DNA of 39,086 nt from CALLPQ01 sp039819545 (lineage in GTDB: Bacteria; Pseudomonadota; Alphaproteobacteria; Caulobacterales; Parvularculaceae), in assembly GCA_039819545.1 (NCBI GenBank), contig JBCBRS010000027.1:1-39086 (forward strand), given 5' to 3'. Below are positions 1-7,912 of this stretch, in pieces. Position 1 is the first letter of the stretch; each line of letters opens with the position of its first letter. Under the pieces are notes generated by a model that was not told where the DNA came from, did not search any database, and saw only the letters and a program-made list of their open reading frames with translations. The translations under genes and the position numbers were made by a program.

Positions 1-69
1 GTCAACCGCGTCAGGGGTCTCACGGCCTCCTTCCCGCACCTAAATTAGCATAGGCAGACAATACAGGGG
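1..69. repeat. Terminal inverted sequence, left copy (69 bp)
   Basis: These 69 bases are identical to the reverse complement of 39014-39082. The match extends to base 73 with one mismatch at position 70. The segment directly abuts the left tandem repeat array, and its partner abuts the right array. The motif AGGGGTCTC occurs at both ends of the segment (13-21 and 65-73), so it looks like a variant short unit of the same repeat family. No ORF of credible coding character lies in it. Most likely it is a multi-copy sequence at which the assembly stopped. Confidence 0.9.
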
Positions 70-428
70 TCTCCCGCCACGGTTTCGGAGGTTGCGGCAA
101 CAGTTCCCGGGTCTGCGCTTCGCTTGCCCGGGAATCCGGTTCCATCTTTGATATCTACCCCGTATCCCCGGCCACCGAGCCGGGGTCTCCCGCCACGGTT
201 TCGGAGGTTGCGGCAACAGTTCCCGGGTCTGCGCTTCGCTTGCCCGGGAATACGGTTCCAAAGTTTGAGATATACTCCGTATCCCCGGGCGCAAGACCCG
301 GGGCCTCCCGCCACGGTTTCGGAGGTTGCTGGAACAGTTCCCGGGTCTGCGCTGCGCTTGCCCGGGAATACGGCATAAAGCTTAGACACATACGCCGTAT
401 ACCGGGCGCCAAAACAGAATAACGACCC
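66..428 (-). repeat. Tandem array of three ~116-bp two-hairpin repeat units (left)
   Basis: Units start at about 66, 182 and 300 (116, 118 and about 129 bp; the third is more degenerate). Each holds two GC-rich palindromes. In unit 1, hairpin A has arms TTCCCGGG (104-111) and CCCGGGAA (127-134). Hairpin B has arms CCCCGGC (166-172) and GCCGGGG (179-185). The order of elements on the minus strand matches that of the array at 38713-39013 on the plus strand, so the two arrays are inverted relative to each other. ORFs read through the units in several frames only because the units lack stops; they do not look like genes. Bases 429-512 hold one decayed unit edge and nothing else recognisable. Confidence 0.88.
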
Positions 429-512
429 GGGGCCCTACAATTGGGCTACGGAGGACGGATCAACAGTTTGGGGTTTGCACTGACCTAGATCGCGGCTTTG
501 AACTTTCAATAA

Positions 513-1823
513 TCACTCAAGCGCCGCACCTCTCGCCAAAAGACTGTCGTAAATCGCACCGCGCAGTCGGGCGATTTCGTCGGTACCTTTGGTGACGGGT
601 TGGTGGACTTGCGACATGATCAAACCCACAAGCTTCAGATCAGGATCAATCCAAAACGCGGTCCCTTCATACCCGCCGCCCACGAGGAGGCCGGGTTTTT
701 GATCCGGCATCCCGTCAACTTTCCCGCTGGTGGTCCAGATATTGAAGCCATTGTGGCCATAGGGACTATCAAGCTGTGTTTTTGGTGCCGACCAGTCTCG
801 CACCGTGGACTCATCAAGGATACGCACCGCGTCAAGCGCTCCGCCATTTCCCATCATGCGCAAGACTGTGGCGAAGGCTTTGCTTGTGCCGACCATCCCT
901 TCGCCGCCAAAAAAGGCACGAGGCCCAGTGCTATAGGTGGGAACCGGCCCGCCGAAAATTTCCAGATCGCCCGGCGCGGCTGGTTTAAGCGTGCCGCTCT
1001 TACCGGTTATACGAGGGAAAAGCGTCGTCCCGGGGGGCACGGAATAAGTCAAACTATCGTCAATTCCAAGGGGGCCAGTTATCCGCTCCCGGATGATCGT
1101 CTCAAGAGGTTGGTTGGTTGCCCGTTCGGCAACAAGCCCGAGGACCGTGGTCCCTATCCCGTAGTGGTACTCCCTCATTGCGCTGGGGTGCAAAGTCAGT
1201 TCGGCAATCCGGTCTATGAGGTCTGCCGATGATTTCGCTTCTGGCAATCTTGCCTTTGCCAAAGAATTATTCAGACACGGATACTGCGTATACGTATAAT
1301 AGAGCCCATCGGTGTGATTCAGAAGGTCCTCGATAGTCATTGCGCGTTCCGGTGCAGTTGGTGGTAACGCGCAGGATGGCCCATCTGAGCCCGTTCCAAG
1401 AACCTTCATTTCCGCGAATTCGGGTATGGTATTGGTGACCGGGTCGGACCGGTTAAGCAGGCCGTCCTCTTCCAGATCAAGGATCGCTGCGATGGTAACG
1501 CTTTTGCTCATGGACCAAAGGCGCATCCAGCTATCGCCTGTGGGAATGCGCGGTGCCAAATCAGGATTTGTTACCTGGTGTTCGTAGATTACAGTACCGT
1601 CAAAAGTCTCTACACGGACATATAAAAAGGGATAGACGCCGCGCGAAACACTATCGGCTACCGCACGGTTAACGGGCTCCTGATTGATGGAAAACGGTGT
1701 AGCTGTTGCTTCTACGACTGTCTCTGACCCGGCGCGGTCCTGATAGGCCGTGCAACTGGTAAGGCTCACGGTCCAGAAAAGACTTCCGATCAGGCTTAGT
1801 ACTTTCGGGGCGACTTTCCTCAT
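513..1823 (-). CDS. Serine hydrolase, beta-lactamase/EstB-like family, predicted lipoprotein
   Basis: A 436-aa penicillin-binding-protein-like serine hydrolase. The N-terminus has a basic stretch, a hydrophobic core and a lipobox-like LTSC with the cysteine at residue 24, so a membrane-anchored periplasmic lipoprotein is predicted. The catalytic SxxK is SMSK (S104, K107). The usual Tyr-x-Asn is YGI (Y221), and the third motif is a GGxxGT-type sequence near the C-terminus rather than KTG, as in EstB-type esterases and 6-aminohexanoate-oligomer hydrolases. Esterase or amidase activity is therefore likelier than beta-lactamase. The ATG at 1823 is chosen because GAGAGG lies 5 bases upstream; an in-frame TTG at 1841 would overlap the upstream gene's stop. 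It lies 14 bp downstream of the phosphohexomutase and is probably co-transcribed. Confidence 0.85.
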   Translation of the reverse strand: MRKVAPKVLSLIGSLFWTVSLTSCTAYQDRAGSETVVEATATPFSINQEPVNRAVADSVSRGVYPFLYVRVETFDGTVIYEHQVTNPDLAPRIPTGDSWMRLWSMSKSVTIAAILDLEEDGLLNRSDPVTNTIPEFAEMKVLGTGSDGPSCALPPTAPERAMTIEDLLNHTDGLYYTYTQYPCLNNSLAKARLPEAKSSADLIDRIAELTLHPSAMREYHYGIGTTVLGLVAERATNQPLETIIRERITGPLGIDDSLTYSVPPGTTLFPRITGKSGTLKPAAPGDLEIFGGPVPTYSTGPRAFFGGEGMVGTSKAFATVLRMMGNGGALDAVRILDESTVRDWSAPKTQLDSPYGHNGFNIWTTSGKVDGMPDQKPGLLVGGGYEGTAFWIDPDLKLVGLIMSQVHQPVTKGTDEIARLRGAIYDSLLARGAALE

Positions 1824-1837
1824 GCGTGCCTCTCGGT

Positions 1838-3337
1838 TCAAAGGGTTTGGTTGTATTCACCCACTTCAGGATGGTCGGCGAGGACCTTGTTCATTTCATC
1901 GAACATGGCGCGCATATTATCCTCTGACGTCGGACTTTCGATGACGACGACGAGTTCCGGCTTGTTAGAGGAGGCGCGGATCAGGCCCCAGGTGCCGTCT
2001 TCGGCAGTAATTCGGATGCCATTAACCGTCACCACATCACGGATTTTCTGACCGATTATGGTGCCGCCTTGCTCTGCGCGGGCGGATAGGTCGGCAACGA
2101 TTTTCTCCACCACGTCATATTTCTCCTCATCAGCGCAATGGGGGGACATGGTTGGCGATTGCCACGTGGTGGGCAAGGATTGGCGAAGGTCGGAGAGTTT
2201 CTTGTCCGGACTGCGGTCGAGCATTTGTAACAAGGCAATCGCCGCCACGAGACCATCATCATACCCCCGGCCTATGGGTGCGTTAAAAAAGAAGTGTCCG
2301 GATTTCTCAAACCCGGCGAGGGCGCCAAGCTCATGATTTTTTCGTTTGATGTAAGAGTGACCGGTTTTCCAATAAACCGTCCGGGCGCCGCGCTCCACAA
2401 GGACAGGGTCCGTTGTGAATAGGCCGGTGGATTTCACATCGACAACAAATTGCGCATTCTCGTGCAGGGCGGCAAGGTCACGGGCGATCAGGACACCGAT
2501 TTTATCGGCGAAAATCTCCTCTCCGCTATCGTCAACCACGCCGCAGCGATCACCATCGCCGTCGAAGCCAAGCGCCACATCAGCACCGTGCTCGCGCACC
2601 GCTTCGCGCATGGCGTGCAGCATTTGCATATCTTCCGGGTTAGGATTATAGCGCGGAAAGGTGTGATCCAGGTCGGCATCCATGGGAATAACCTCGAGCC
2701 CCATGCGCGAGAGCGCTTCGGGCGCATAGGCCCCGGCGGTACCGTTCCCGCAAGCGGCAATCACCTTCATGGGCCGCGAAAAGCTGACATCTTTCGTGAC
2801 GTCGGCGATATAACGCTCTCGCATGCCTTCCACAAAAGTGTAGCTGCCGCCCAGGCGCGGGGCGAATGCCCCGCTAAGGACGATCTCTTTAAGACGTCCC
2901 ATTTCATCGGGGCCAAAGGTGAGGGGGCGTTCGGCCCCCATTTTTACACCCGTCCAGCCATTCTCATTATGGCTTGCGGTGACCATGGCAACGCACGGGA
3001 TATCGAGAGCAAATTGCGCAAAATAGGCAACCGGCGACAGCGCCAGGCCGATGTCATGGACCTCTACCCCGGCGCTCATCAACCCAACGATCAAGGCCTG
3101 TTTGATCGACGTTGAATAACCGCGAAAGTCATGGCCTACGACAATCCGCGGCGGTTTACCCAACTCGTGGATCAGCGTGCCAAGCCCGAGGCCAAGCGCC
3201 TGAATACCGAGCAGGTTGATCTCCTCTTCAAAGACCCAGCGCGCGTCATATTCACGAAAGCCGGTGGGTTTGACGAGGGGCATACTCTCATAGTCGAGCG
3301 TGTTCGCTTTCAAGTCAGCGCGCGGGGTTGGCAGCAT
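1838..3337 (-). CDS. Phosphomannomutase/phosphoglucomutase
   Basis: A 499-aa alpha-D-phosphohexomutase that interconverts hexose 1- and 6-phosphates, supplying mannose-1-P or glucose-1-P for nucleotide sugars and envelope polysaccharide. All family signatures are visible: the phosphoserine loop TASHN (S122), the Mg-binding DGDGDR (259-264), and the sugar-binding loop EKSGH (344-348), the ManB/AlgC-like variant of GEMSGH. Length is normal for the family, with about 25 non-conserved residues before the domain. ATG at 3337 is preceded by GAGGA about 10 bases upstream. It probably leads a two-gene unit with the serine hydrolase. Substrate preference (mannose, glucose or both) cannot be read from sequence. 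Confidence 0.95.
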   Translation of the reverse strand: MLPTPRADLKANTLDYESMPLVKPTGFREYDARWVFEEEINLLGIQALGLGLGTLIHELGKPPRIVVGHDFRGYSTSIKQALIVGLMSAGVEVHDIGLALSPVAYFAQFALDIPCVAMVTASHNENGWTGVKMGAERPLTFGPDEMGRLKEIVLSGAFAPRLGGSYTFVEGMRERYIADVTKDVSFSRPMKVIAACGNGTAGAYAPEALSRMGLEVIPMDADLDHTFPRYNPNPEDMQMLHAMREAVREHGADVALGFDGDGDRCGVVDDSGEEIFADKIGVLIARDLAALHENAQFVVDVKSTGLFTTDPVLVERGARTVYWKTGHSYIKRKNHELGALAGFEKSGHFFFNAPIGRGYDDGLVAAIALLQMLDRSPDKKLSDLRQSLPTTWQSPTMSPHCADEEKYDVVEKIVADLSARAEQGGTIIGQKIRDVVTVNGIRITAEDGTWGLIRASSNKPELVVVIESPTSEDNMRAMFDEMNKVLADHPEVGEYNQTL

Positions 3338-3555
3338 GGGGGTCGATCCTCATTCAGGGCGCCGATGGGGCACGGTCGCCGGGATAGCCCGACATTAGCG
3401 CCGAGCGCAATTACCGCAAGCCACCCCGCGCTCTGCACTGGATGGCGATGTCCGCCCCGCGCAAAAAAATGATTTTTGTCCCCAAATCAGGGGTGTTCGC
3501 CGCGCGAGAACCGTATGCTAAATGAAAGGGCATGTAGATTAAGAGAGCTTAGAAA

Positions 3556-4146
3556 ATGAACTCAACATCACAATGGATCGCCATGGTAATCGTTGCAACA
3601 GGCCTTGCCGTCACCGTGGCGGCGCGGGCAGAGGGCCTGTCGAGCAAAGACGCGCTCGCCTTCGCCAAATGCATGCCCAGTTTTCAGGCGGCGGGCGAGG
3701 CGCTTGACAAGGCAGGCAAGCTCGATGCGATCAATGGTCAAACGCAAGGCATGCCCGTGGTCGATGGCCAATTGAAAATGTTTTCAGTGCCCATGACGCG
3801 TATGAAGACCGTGCTGCCCGACGCGTACAAACAATTCAACGGTCTGGCCAAAGACTGTGGCATGGGGTCGGTGACGAATTTTGCCAGTGTGGGCGACAAG
3901 GTATTTGCCGCTTATATGGCCTCGAAACTGCCGCCGGAAATGTCCTCGCAAATGGCCGGTCTCACTCCGGAGATGATGGCTATGATGCCCCCTGCCGCGC
4001 GCGAAGCCATGAAAATGATGGAAGCGATGGAAAATGTTCCTGCTGCGGATAAAGCGGCGCTGACCCCGGAAACGGTGAAATTGCTCGATGAGGTCACCGG
4101 TTTTGACGGCGCGTTGGAACAAGCACCGTCATTGTTTGGCAAATAG
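3556..4146 (+). CDS. Secreted Met-rich hypothetical protein
   Basis: A 196-aa protein I do not recognise. Residues 1-25 form a clear Sec signal peptide ending in an AxA-like cleavage site before EGLSS. The mature part has two cysteines (in AKCMP and KDCGM) that could form a disulfide. It also has a methionine-rich, helical segment around residues 128-160 (MMAMMPP, KMMEAME), followed by a Pro/Ala-rich linker. There are no transmembrane helices beyond the signal. A purine-rich AAGAGAG lies about 10 bases upstream of the ATG. It is monocistronic: the divergent phosphohexomutase lies upstream and a strong hairpin follows at 4156-4174. The Met cluster might bind copper or simply be a hydrophobic helix; function is unassigned. 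Confidence 0.8.
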   Translation: MNSTSQWIAMVIVATGLAVTVAARAEGLSSKDALAFAKCMPSFQAAGEALDKAGKLDAINGQTQGMPVVDGQLKMFSVPMTRMKTVLPDAYKQFNGLAKDCGMGSVTNFASVGDKVFAAYMASKLPPEMSSQMAGLTPEMMAMMPPAAREAMKMMEAMENVPAADKAALTPETVKLLDEVTGFDGALEQAPSLFGK

Positions 4147-4155
4147 GTAAGAAGG

Positions 4156-4174
4156 TGGGGGCACCGCGCCCCCA
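4156..4174. terminator. GC-rich hairpin between convergent genes
   Basis: Arms TGGGGGC (4156-4162) and GCCCCCA (4168-4174) flank a 5-base loop, and two further outer pairs are possible. It sits 9 bases after the stop of the Met-rich protein and just before the convergent gene ending at 4184. No U-tract follows on either strand, so termination is inferred from stem strength and position. Confidence 0.55.
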
Positions 4175-4183
4175 TCATCCGGC

Positions 4184-4405
4184 TTAGCTTTTTGACCAGT
4201 TGTCAATCCCGTGAGAGCGGATTTTATCCGTGGCCAGATTGATCCCGTCAATAATGCCCGCGAAGTGTGAAACCGCGTCGGCGTCACACTGTGTGAGGTC
4301 CGCGCCCATGGCGGAATAGAGCGCTTCGATATCCACATTGTGGGCATACAGAAACTGGGCCAGCACAACACGCAACTGACTAGGCGATTTTTTCGACTCT
4401 GACAT
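4184..4405 (-). CDS. Small soluble hypothetical protein (73 aa)
   Basis: A short, predominantly helical protein beginning MSESKK and ending DNWSKS, with no signal peptide or membrane segment and one cysteine. I do not recognise the family. The ATG at 4405 is preferred because it gives a hydrophilic N-terminus and has a weak GGGG six bases upstream. An in-frame ATG pair at 4421-4426 would add seven residues (MMEMGFT). Coding character is supported by balanced composition and its convergent position after a hairpin. The 310 bp upstream, to the fumC stop at 4716, contain no gene I can support. Confidence 0.6.
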   Translation of the reverse strand: MSESKKSPSQLRVVLAQFLYAHNVDIEALYSAMGADLTQCDADAVSHFAGIIDGINLATDKIRSHGIDNWSKS

Positions 4406-4715
4406 GGTAAACCCCATCTCCATCATTCTCTTGCCGCGTCCTGCGCTCCCATTGGGGAGGAAACACGCGCGGCCACAACAACCAAAAAGCGACAGTGCAA
4501 AAGCCAGTCCACTTTAACCAGGCCCCATAGCGCGCGCGGTTTAACCCCCCCGGCTTTCGCGAGCCGACACCTTAGAGCCCAATCGAAAAATCTAGCTATG
4601 CCGTCTGCAAACGCAATTTTCTGCGCTTCCGGTGCTAGAGTACTGCATGTACGCTGCGCTCCGGTTCTCAAAAACAGCGTTTTCAACAGACAAAACCGAT
4701 TTTTCGTTTAGCCTC

Positions 4716-6116
4716 TTAGTCTTGCGGCGCAATCATCTTTTCCGCCCGCACAATCGTGTCATAGTCCTCTTCTGAGACAAAGCCGAGATTGATCGCCTCT
4801 TCGCGCAGGGTTGTCCCATTCTGGTGCGCGGTTTTAGCTATTTTCGTTGCGTTGTCGTATCCGATGGTGGGGGCGAGCGCCGTCACAAGCATGAGCGAGC
4901 GGTTCATCAAATCGCTGATCCTGTCCTCATTGGCCGTGATGCCCACCACGCATTTTTCCGTAAAGGAGACCGCCGCATCAGACAGGAGCCGGATCGATTG
5001 CAGCACGTTCAGCGCGATGACCGGTTTGAACACGTTGAGTTCAAGGTGTCCTTGGGAGCCAGCAAAACTCACCGTGGTCTGATTTCCTATCACCTGCGCC
5101 GCCACCATGGTCATGGCTTCACATTGGGTAGGATTTACCTTTCCCGGCATGATTGAGGAGCCGGGCTCGTTCTCCGGCAGCGCAATTTCGCCAAGACCCG
5201 AGCGCGGGCCCGAGCCGAGCAGCCGGATGTCATTGGCAATCTTGAACAGGCTCACCGCAATTGTATTGAGATGACCATGTGCCTCTACCAGCGCATCATG
5301 GGTGCCCAGCGCCTCGAACTTGTTGGGTGCGGTGACAAACGGCAATTGGGTAAAGCTTGATACTTCGTGGGCGAATCGTTCGGCAAAGGCCGGTTTCGCG
5401 TTGATGCCGGTACCCACGGCGGTGCCACCCTGGGCCAGCGCATAAAGCCGGGGCAGGGTCTCCTGCGCGCGCGATAAGGCGTTATCCATCATGGCCACAT
5501 AGCCGGAAAACTCCTGACCCAGGGTCAACGGCGTTGCGTCCTGTAGGTGCGTACGACCGATTTTGATAATATCCTTGAACGCCTCTGCCCGATCATTCAG
5601 GGCATTGCGCAGGGTTTGCAGCGCAGGCAGCAGCCGGTGGTGCACTTCCTCCACGGCGGCAATGTGCATGGCGGTGGGGAAGGTATCGTTCGACGACTGA
5701 CTTTTATTCACATGGTCATTGGGGTGGACGGGGTCTTTAGAGCCAATGTCCCCGCCCAGCATTTCAATGGCCCGGTTTGCCACCACCTCGTTGGTGTTCA
5801 TGTTGGACTGGGTGCCCGACCCCGTCTGCCAGACCGAAAGCGGGAAATGATCGTTGAGTTTGCCTTCGGCAACTTCCTGGGCGGCGCGCGCGATCGCGTC
5901 ACCCCGGTGCGGGTCAATATTATCAAGGGCCATATTGGCCTTTGCCGCCGCCATCTTCACAATGCCGAGGGCGCGAACAAGCGGCACGGGCATCGTCTCT
6001 GTCCCAATATCAAAATTGATCAGAGAGCGCGCCGACTGAGCACCATAATATTTATCGGCAGGCACTTGTAATGGGCCAAAGCTGTCGGTTTCGGTGCGGG
6101 TAGGGGTATCTGCCAT
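4716..6116 (-). CDS. fumC: Fumarate hydratase, class II
   Basis: A 466-aa iron-independent fumarase that interconverts fumarate and malate in the TCA cycle. The fumarase/aspartase signature GSSIMPGKVNP is intact and carries the catalytic serine loop. TGSGTQSNMN and GRTHLQDATP, the two other substrate-binding conserved regions, are also present. Length equals that of typical FumC. ATG at 6116 gives the expected N-terminus (DTPTRTETDSFGPLQVP). The ribosome site is weak (AAGG about 12 bases upstream). It appears monocistronic, with the RusA-like gene divergent. Confidence 0.98.
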   Translation of the reverse strand: MADTPTRTETDSFGPLQVPADKYYGAQSARSLINFDIGTETMPVPLVRALGIVKMAAAKANMALDNIDPHRGDAIARAAQEVAEGKLNDHFPLSVWQTGSGTQSNMNTNEVVANRAIEMLGGDIGSKDPVHPNDHVNKSQSSNDTFPTAMHIAAVEEVHHRLLPALQTLRNALNDRAEAFKDIIKIGRTHLQDATPLTLGQEFSGYVAMMDNALSRAQETLPRLYALAQGGTAVGTGINAKPAFAERFAHEVSSFTQLPFVTAPNKFEALGTHDALVEAHGHLNTIAVSLFKIANDIRLLGSGPRSGLGEIALPENEPGSSIMPGKVNPTQCEAMTMVAAQVIGNQTTVSFAGSQGHLELNVFKPVIALNVLQSIRLLSDAAVSFTEKCVVGITANEDRISDLMNRSLMLVTALAPTIGYDNATKIAKTAHQNGTTLREEAINLGFVSEEDYDTIVRAEKMIAPQD

Positions 6117-6241
6117 GGGGGGCGACCTTTATGTTGGGCAATAAGACGATTATGCGTTGTCTATGCGCCCCTTTTTATGAGCGCAAGCGGGGGATCAACG
6201 CAAACCTGCGGGCAGGAAACAGGGGAAAAGGAACGCCAGCC

Positions 6242-6655
6242 ATGACCAGCGCCATTCGTCCGTTTCAGGGAAAAGGCAAAGTGCAGATCGCCTCGCGCGG
6301 TGACGATCTGCTCGTGCGTATCAATCTCGCCACCTCCCAGACCCGCAAGCTCAAAGCCGAACTGCGGACTTTTCTGCGCAAGGAGGCCGCCTTTGTGCGC
6401 CCGCATTTCGGCCCTTTTGAGGTGCATATCTGGACGTCGCTCTACCAGAATAAATCGCACCTCGATGTGGACAACATCGCCAAGGCCTGTCTCGACGCCC
6501 TGAACGGCGTCGTCTGGCGCGACGACCGTCAGGTGGTGCGTCTAACCTCAGAAAAATTCGACGGCGACCGCGCCACAATACTCATCCGTACCCGGCCTTT
6601 AGACGCTCCGCTAGAGCCGGTACCGCTGGATGAGGGGTTATTTGACATACTTTAG
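6242..6655 (+). CDS. RusA-like crossover junction endodeoxyribonuclease
   Basis: A 137-aa protein of the RusA fold family, which cleaves Holliday junctions as a dimer. The family core is visible: D75-x-D77-N-x2-K81, then a helix and R-D-D-R-Q-V at 93-98. This matches the metal-binding aspartates and catalytic lysine of E. coli RusA in order and spacing. The ATG at 6242 is chosen because AAAAGGA lies about 10 bases upstream and the fold begins soon after. The ORF is open back to 6131, but that part is of low coding quality. RusA is usually phage-derived, yet its neighbours here are housekeeping genes and no other phage gene is present. Confidence 0.82.
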   Translation: MTSAIRPFQGKGKVQIASRGDDLLVRINLATSQTRKLKAELRTFLRKEAAFVRPHFGPFEVHIWTSLYQNKSHLDVDNIAKACLDALNGVVWRDDRQVVRLTSEKFDGDRATILIRTRPLDAPLEPVPLDEGLFDIL

Positions 6656-6745
6656 ATTCGTTGGCCTGTGGGTTCTCTCCCCCGTTTTGAGCGATAGTGT
6701 TCGCAGCATCTTTCTCTTAGATTGCCTGAAAATGGGAGAGATAAG

Positions 6746-7912
6746 ATGCGTTATCTGATGATTTTTATTTTAGTTGCGGCAACGCTCGTCTGGTCTGGAA
6801 AGACCCATGCGCAATCGCGCGCTTATGAGGTGTCCCTCAGCGATTTTGCGGCCTTCACGTTAATTGGCCCGCGGGCTGAAAATCTTGATAGTGTGAATGT
6901 TGCTATCTCAAGGGAGATCTTTGACGACCCACGATCACGCTTGAATGAAACATCAGCGGTACGTTTTAATGCTGATGAGTTGGTCCGTGGTACCAGGCAA
7001 AGTACCAACGGTGCCAATCGTGGCCGTCTGCGCGTTGAACCAAGGCAGGTTTTCTCGGTTCGCGAGGCCGTTGATATTCAGGACTTGCGGTTGAACGCAG
7101 TCCCCGGCGATATGATTACAATCACCATTGAAGCGCGCGCCAGCAGTCGGCGGTCCGCGAACCGGGTCCGTTTTTTCCTACCGGAAATCCTGGGAAATGC
7201 GCCTCGGCGATGCGGTGCGGAAAACGAGTTTGCCGTAAGCATTGTCGATAATGTTATTGTTGTTGACGCAATGGAAACCACACCGGAAATGGAGGGTCGG
7301 TTTGCCATTGAGTTTTCTGGATCGGCAAGCCTGTGCATACGGCGCATCGAAGGCGGTGGTCCGTATACGATGCAACTCAAAGCCTCTCGGATGATTGATG
7401 GTGTTTCTTCGATACGGTGTCTTACCGGTGCCCTGCCGACCAATGCGCGCGCGACAACCGCCTCAGCGCAGTATGATATCTGTGCTGATCCGGGTAATGA
7501 GGACCAGTCGGCTTTGTTCGCCGTTCAATCCTTTCAGATTACGTCCACATCTAGCGGTGTTGTGATTCGCGACCGATATGATCGCTGTGCAAGCTTTCGG
7601 TTTCCTGAAACACAGACGCTTATTTTTGAGCCGTGTAACCTCTTTTATCGGGGCATCTATTGGCGTCCGGAACGAGCGCGTAGCGCCGGTGCGGTTACTC
7701 TGGAAAATCGTGAAACGACGCAGTGCTTCTCTGTTGATCCAACCGGGTTTTTCACGCTGCGCGGTGACCCTGTGGCAGGGCCATGCGCCAGCGTTCCTGA
7801 TCGGGGGTGGCGGGCAACCATCACCCTCCGGCAATATCAAACGAGCGACCGAAATGATCGGCTCAGCTTTATTGACTATGAGCGCACTGTCAGGCCGTTT
7901 GGGGCCAACTAA
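6746..7912 (+). CDS. Secreted Cys-rich protein of unknown function, possible C-terminal beta-trefoil
   Basis: A 388-aa protein with a clear signal peptide (MRYLMIF through THAQS). The ATG at 6746 has GGGAGAG about 5 bases upstream; an upstream TTG at 6722 is less likely. The N-terminal half is beta-rich without a recognised motif. The mature protein has eight cysteines, fitting disulfides in the periplasm or outside the cell. The last 130 residues show two spaced blocks of Cys, hydrophobic beta strand, Cys and Trp (RCASF...EPC...YW and QCFSV...GPC...GW). This pattern recalls ricin-type beta-trefoil repeats, so a carbohydrate-binding role is possible but unproven. The TAA stop overlaps the stop of the convergent oxidoreductase. 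Confidence 0.8.
   Translation: MRYLMIFILVAATLVWSGKTHAQSRAYEVSLSDFAAFTLIGPRAENLDSVNVAISREIFDDPRSRLNETSAVRFNADELVRGTRQSTNGANRGRLRVEPRQVFSVREAVDIQDLRLNAVPGDMITITIEARASSRRSANRVRFFLPEILGNAPRRCGAENEFAVSIVDNVIVVDAMETTPEMEGRFAIEFSGSASLCIRRIEGGGPYTMQLKASRMIDGVSSIRCLTGALPTNARATTASAQYDICADPGNEDQSALFAVQSFQITSTSSGVVIRDRYDRCASFRFPETQTLIFEPCNLFYRGIYWRPERARSAGAVTLENRETTQCFSVDPTGFFTLRGDPVAGPCASVPDRGWRATITLRQYQTSDRNDRLSFIDYERTVRPFGAN

Noticed and set aside
66..428. CRISPR array
   Set aside because: The units are about 116 bp and repeat along their whole length with internal palindromes; there are no unique spacers between short repeats and no cas gene in the window.
4423..4686. Minus-strand ORF downstream of fumC
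   Set aside because: Low coding quality, many Arg/Cys/Trp, and no ribosome site; left as intergenic.
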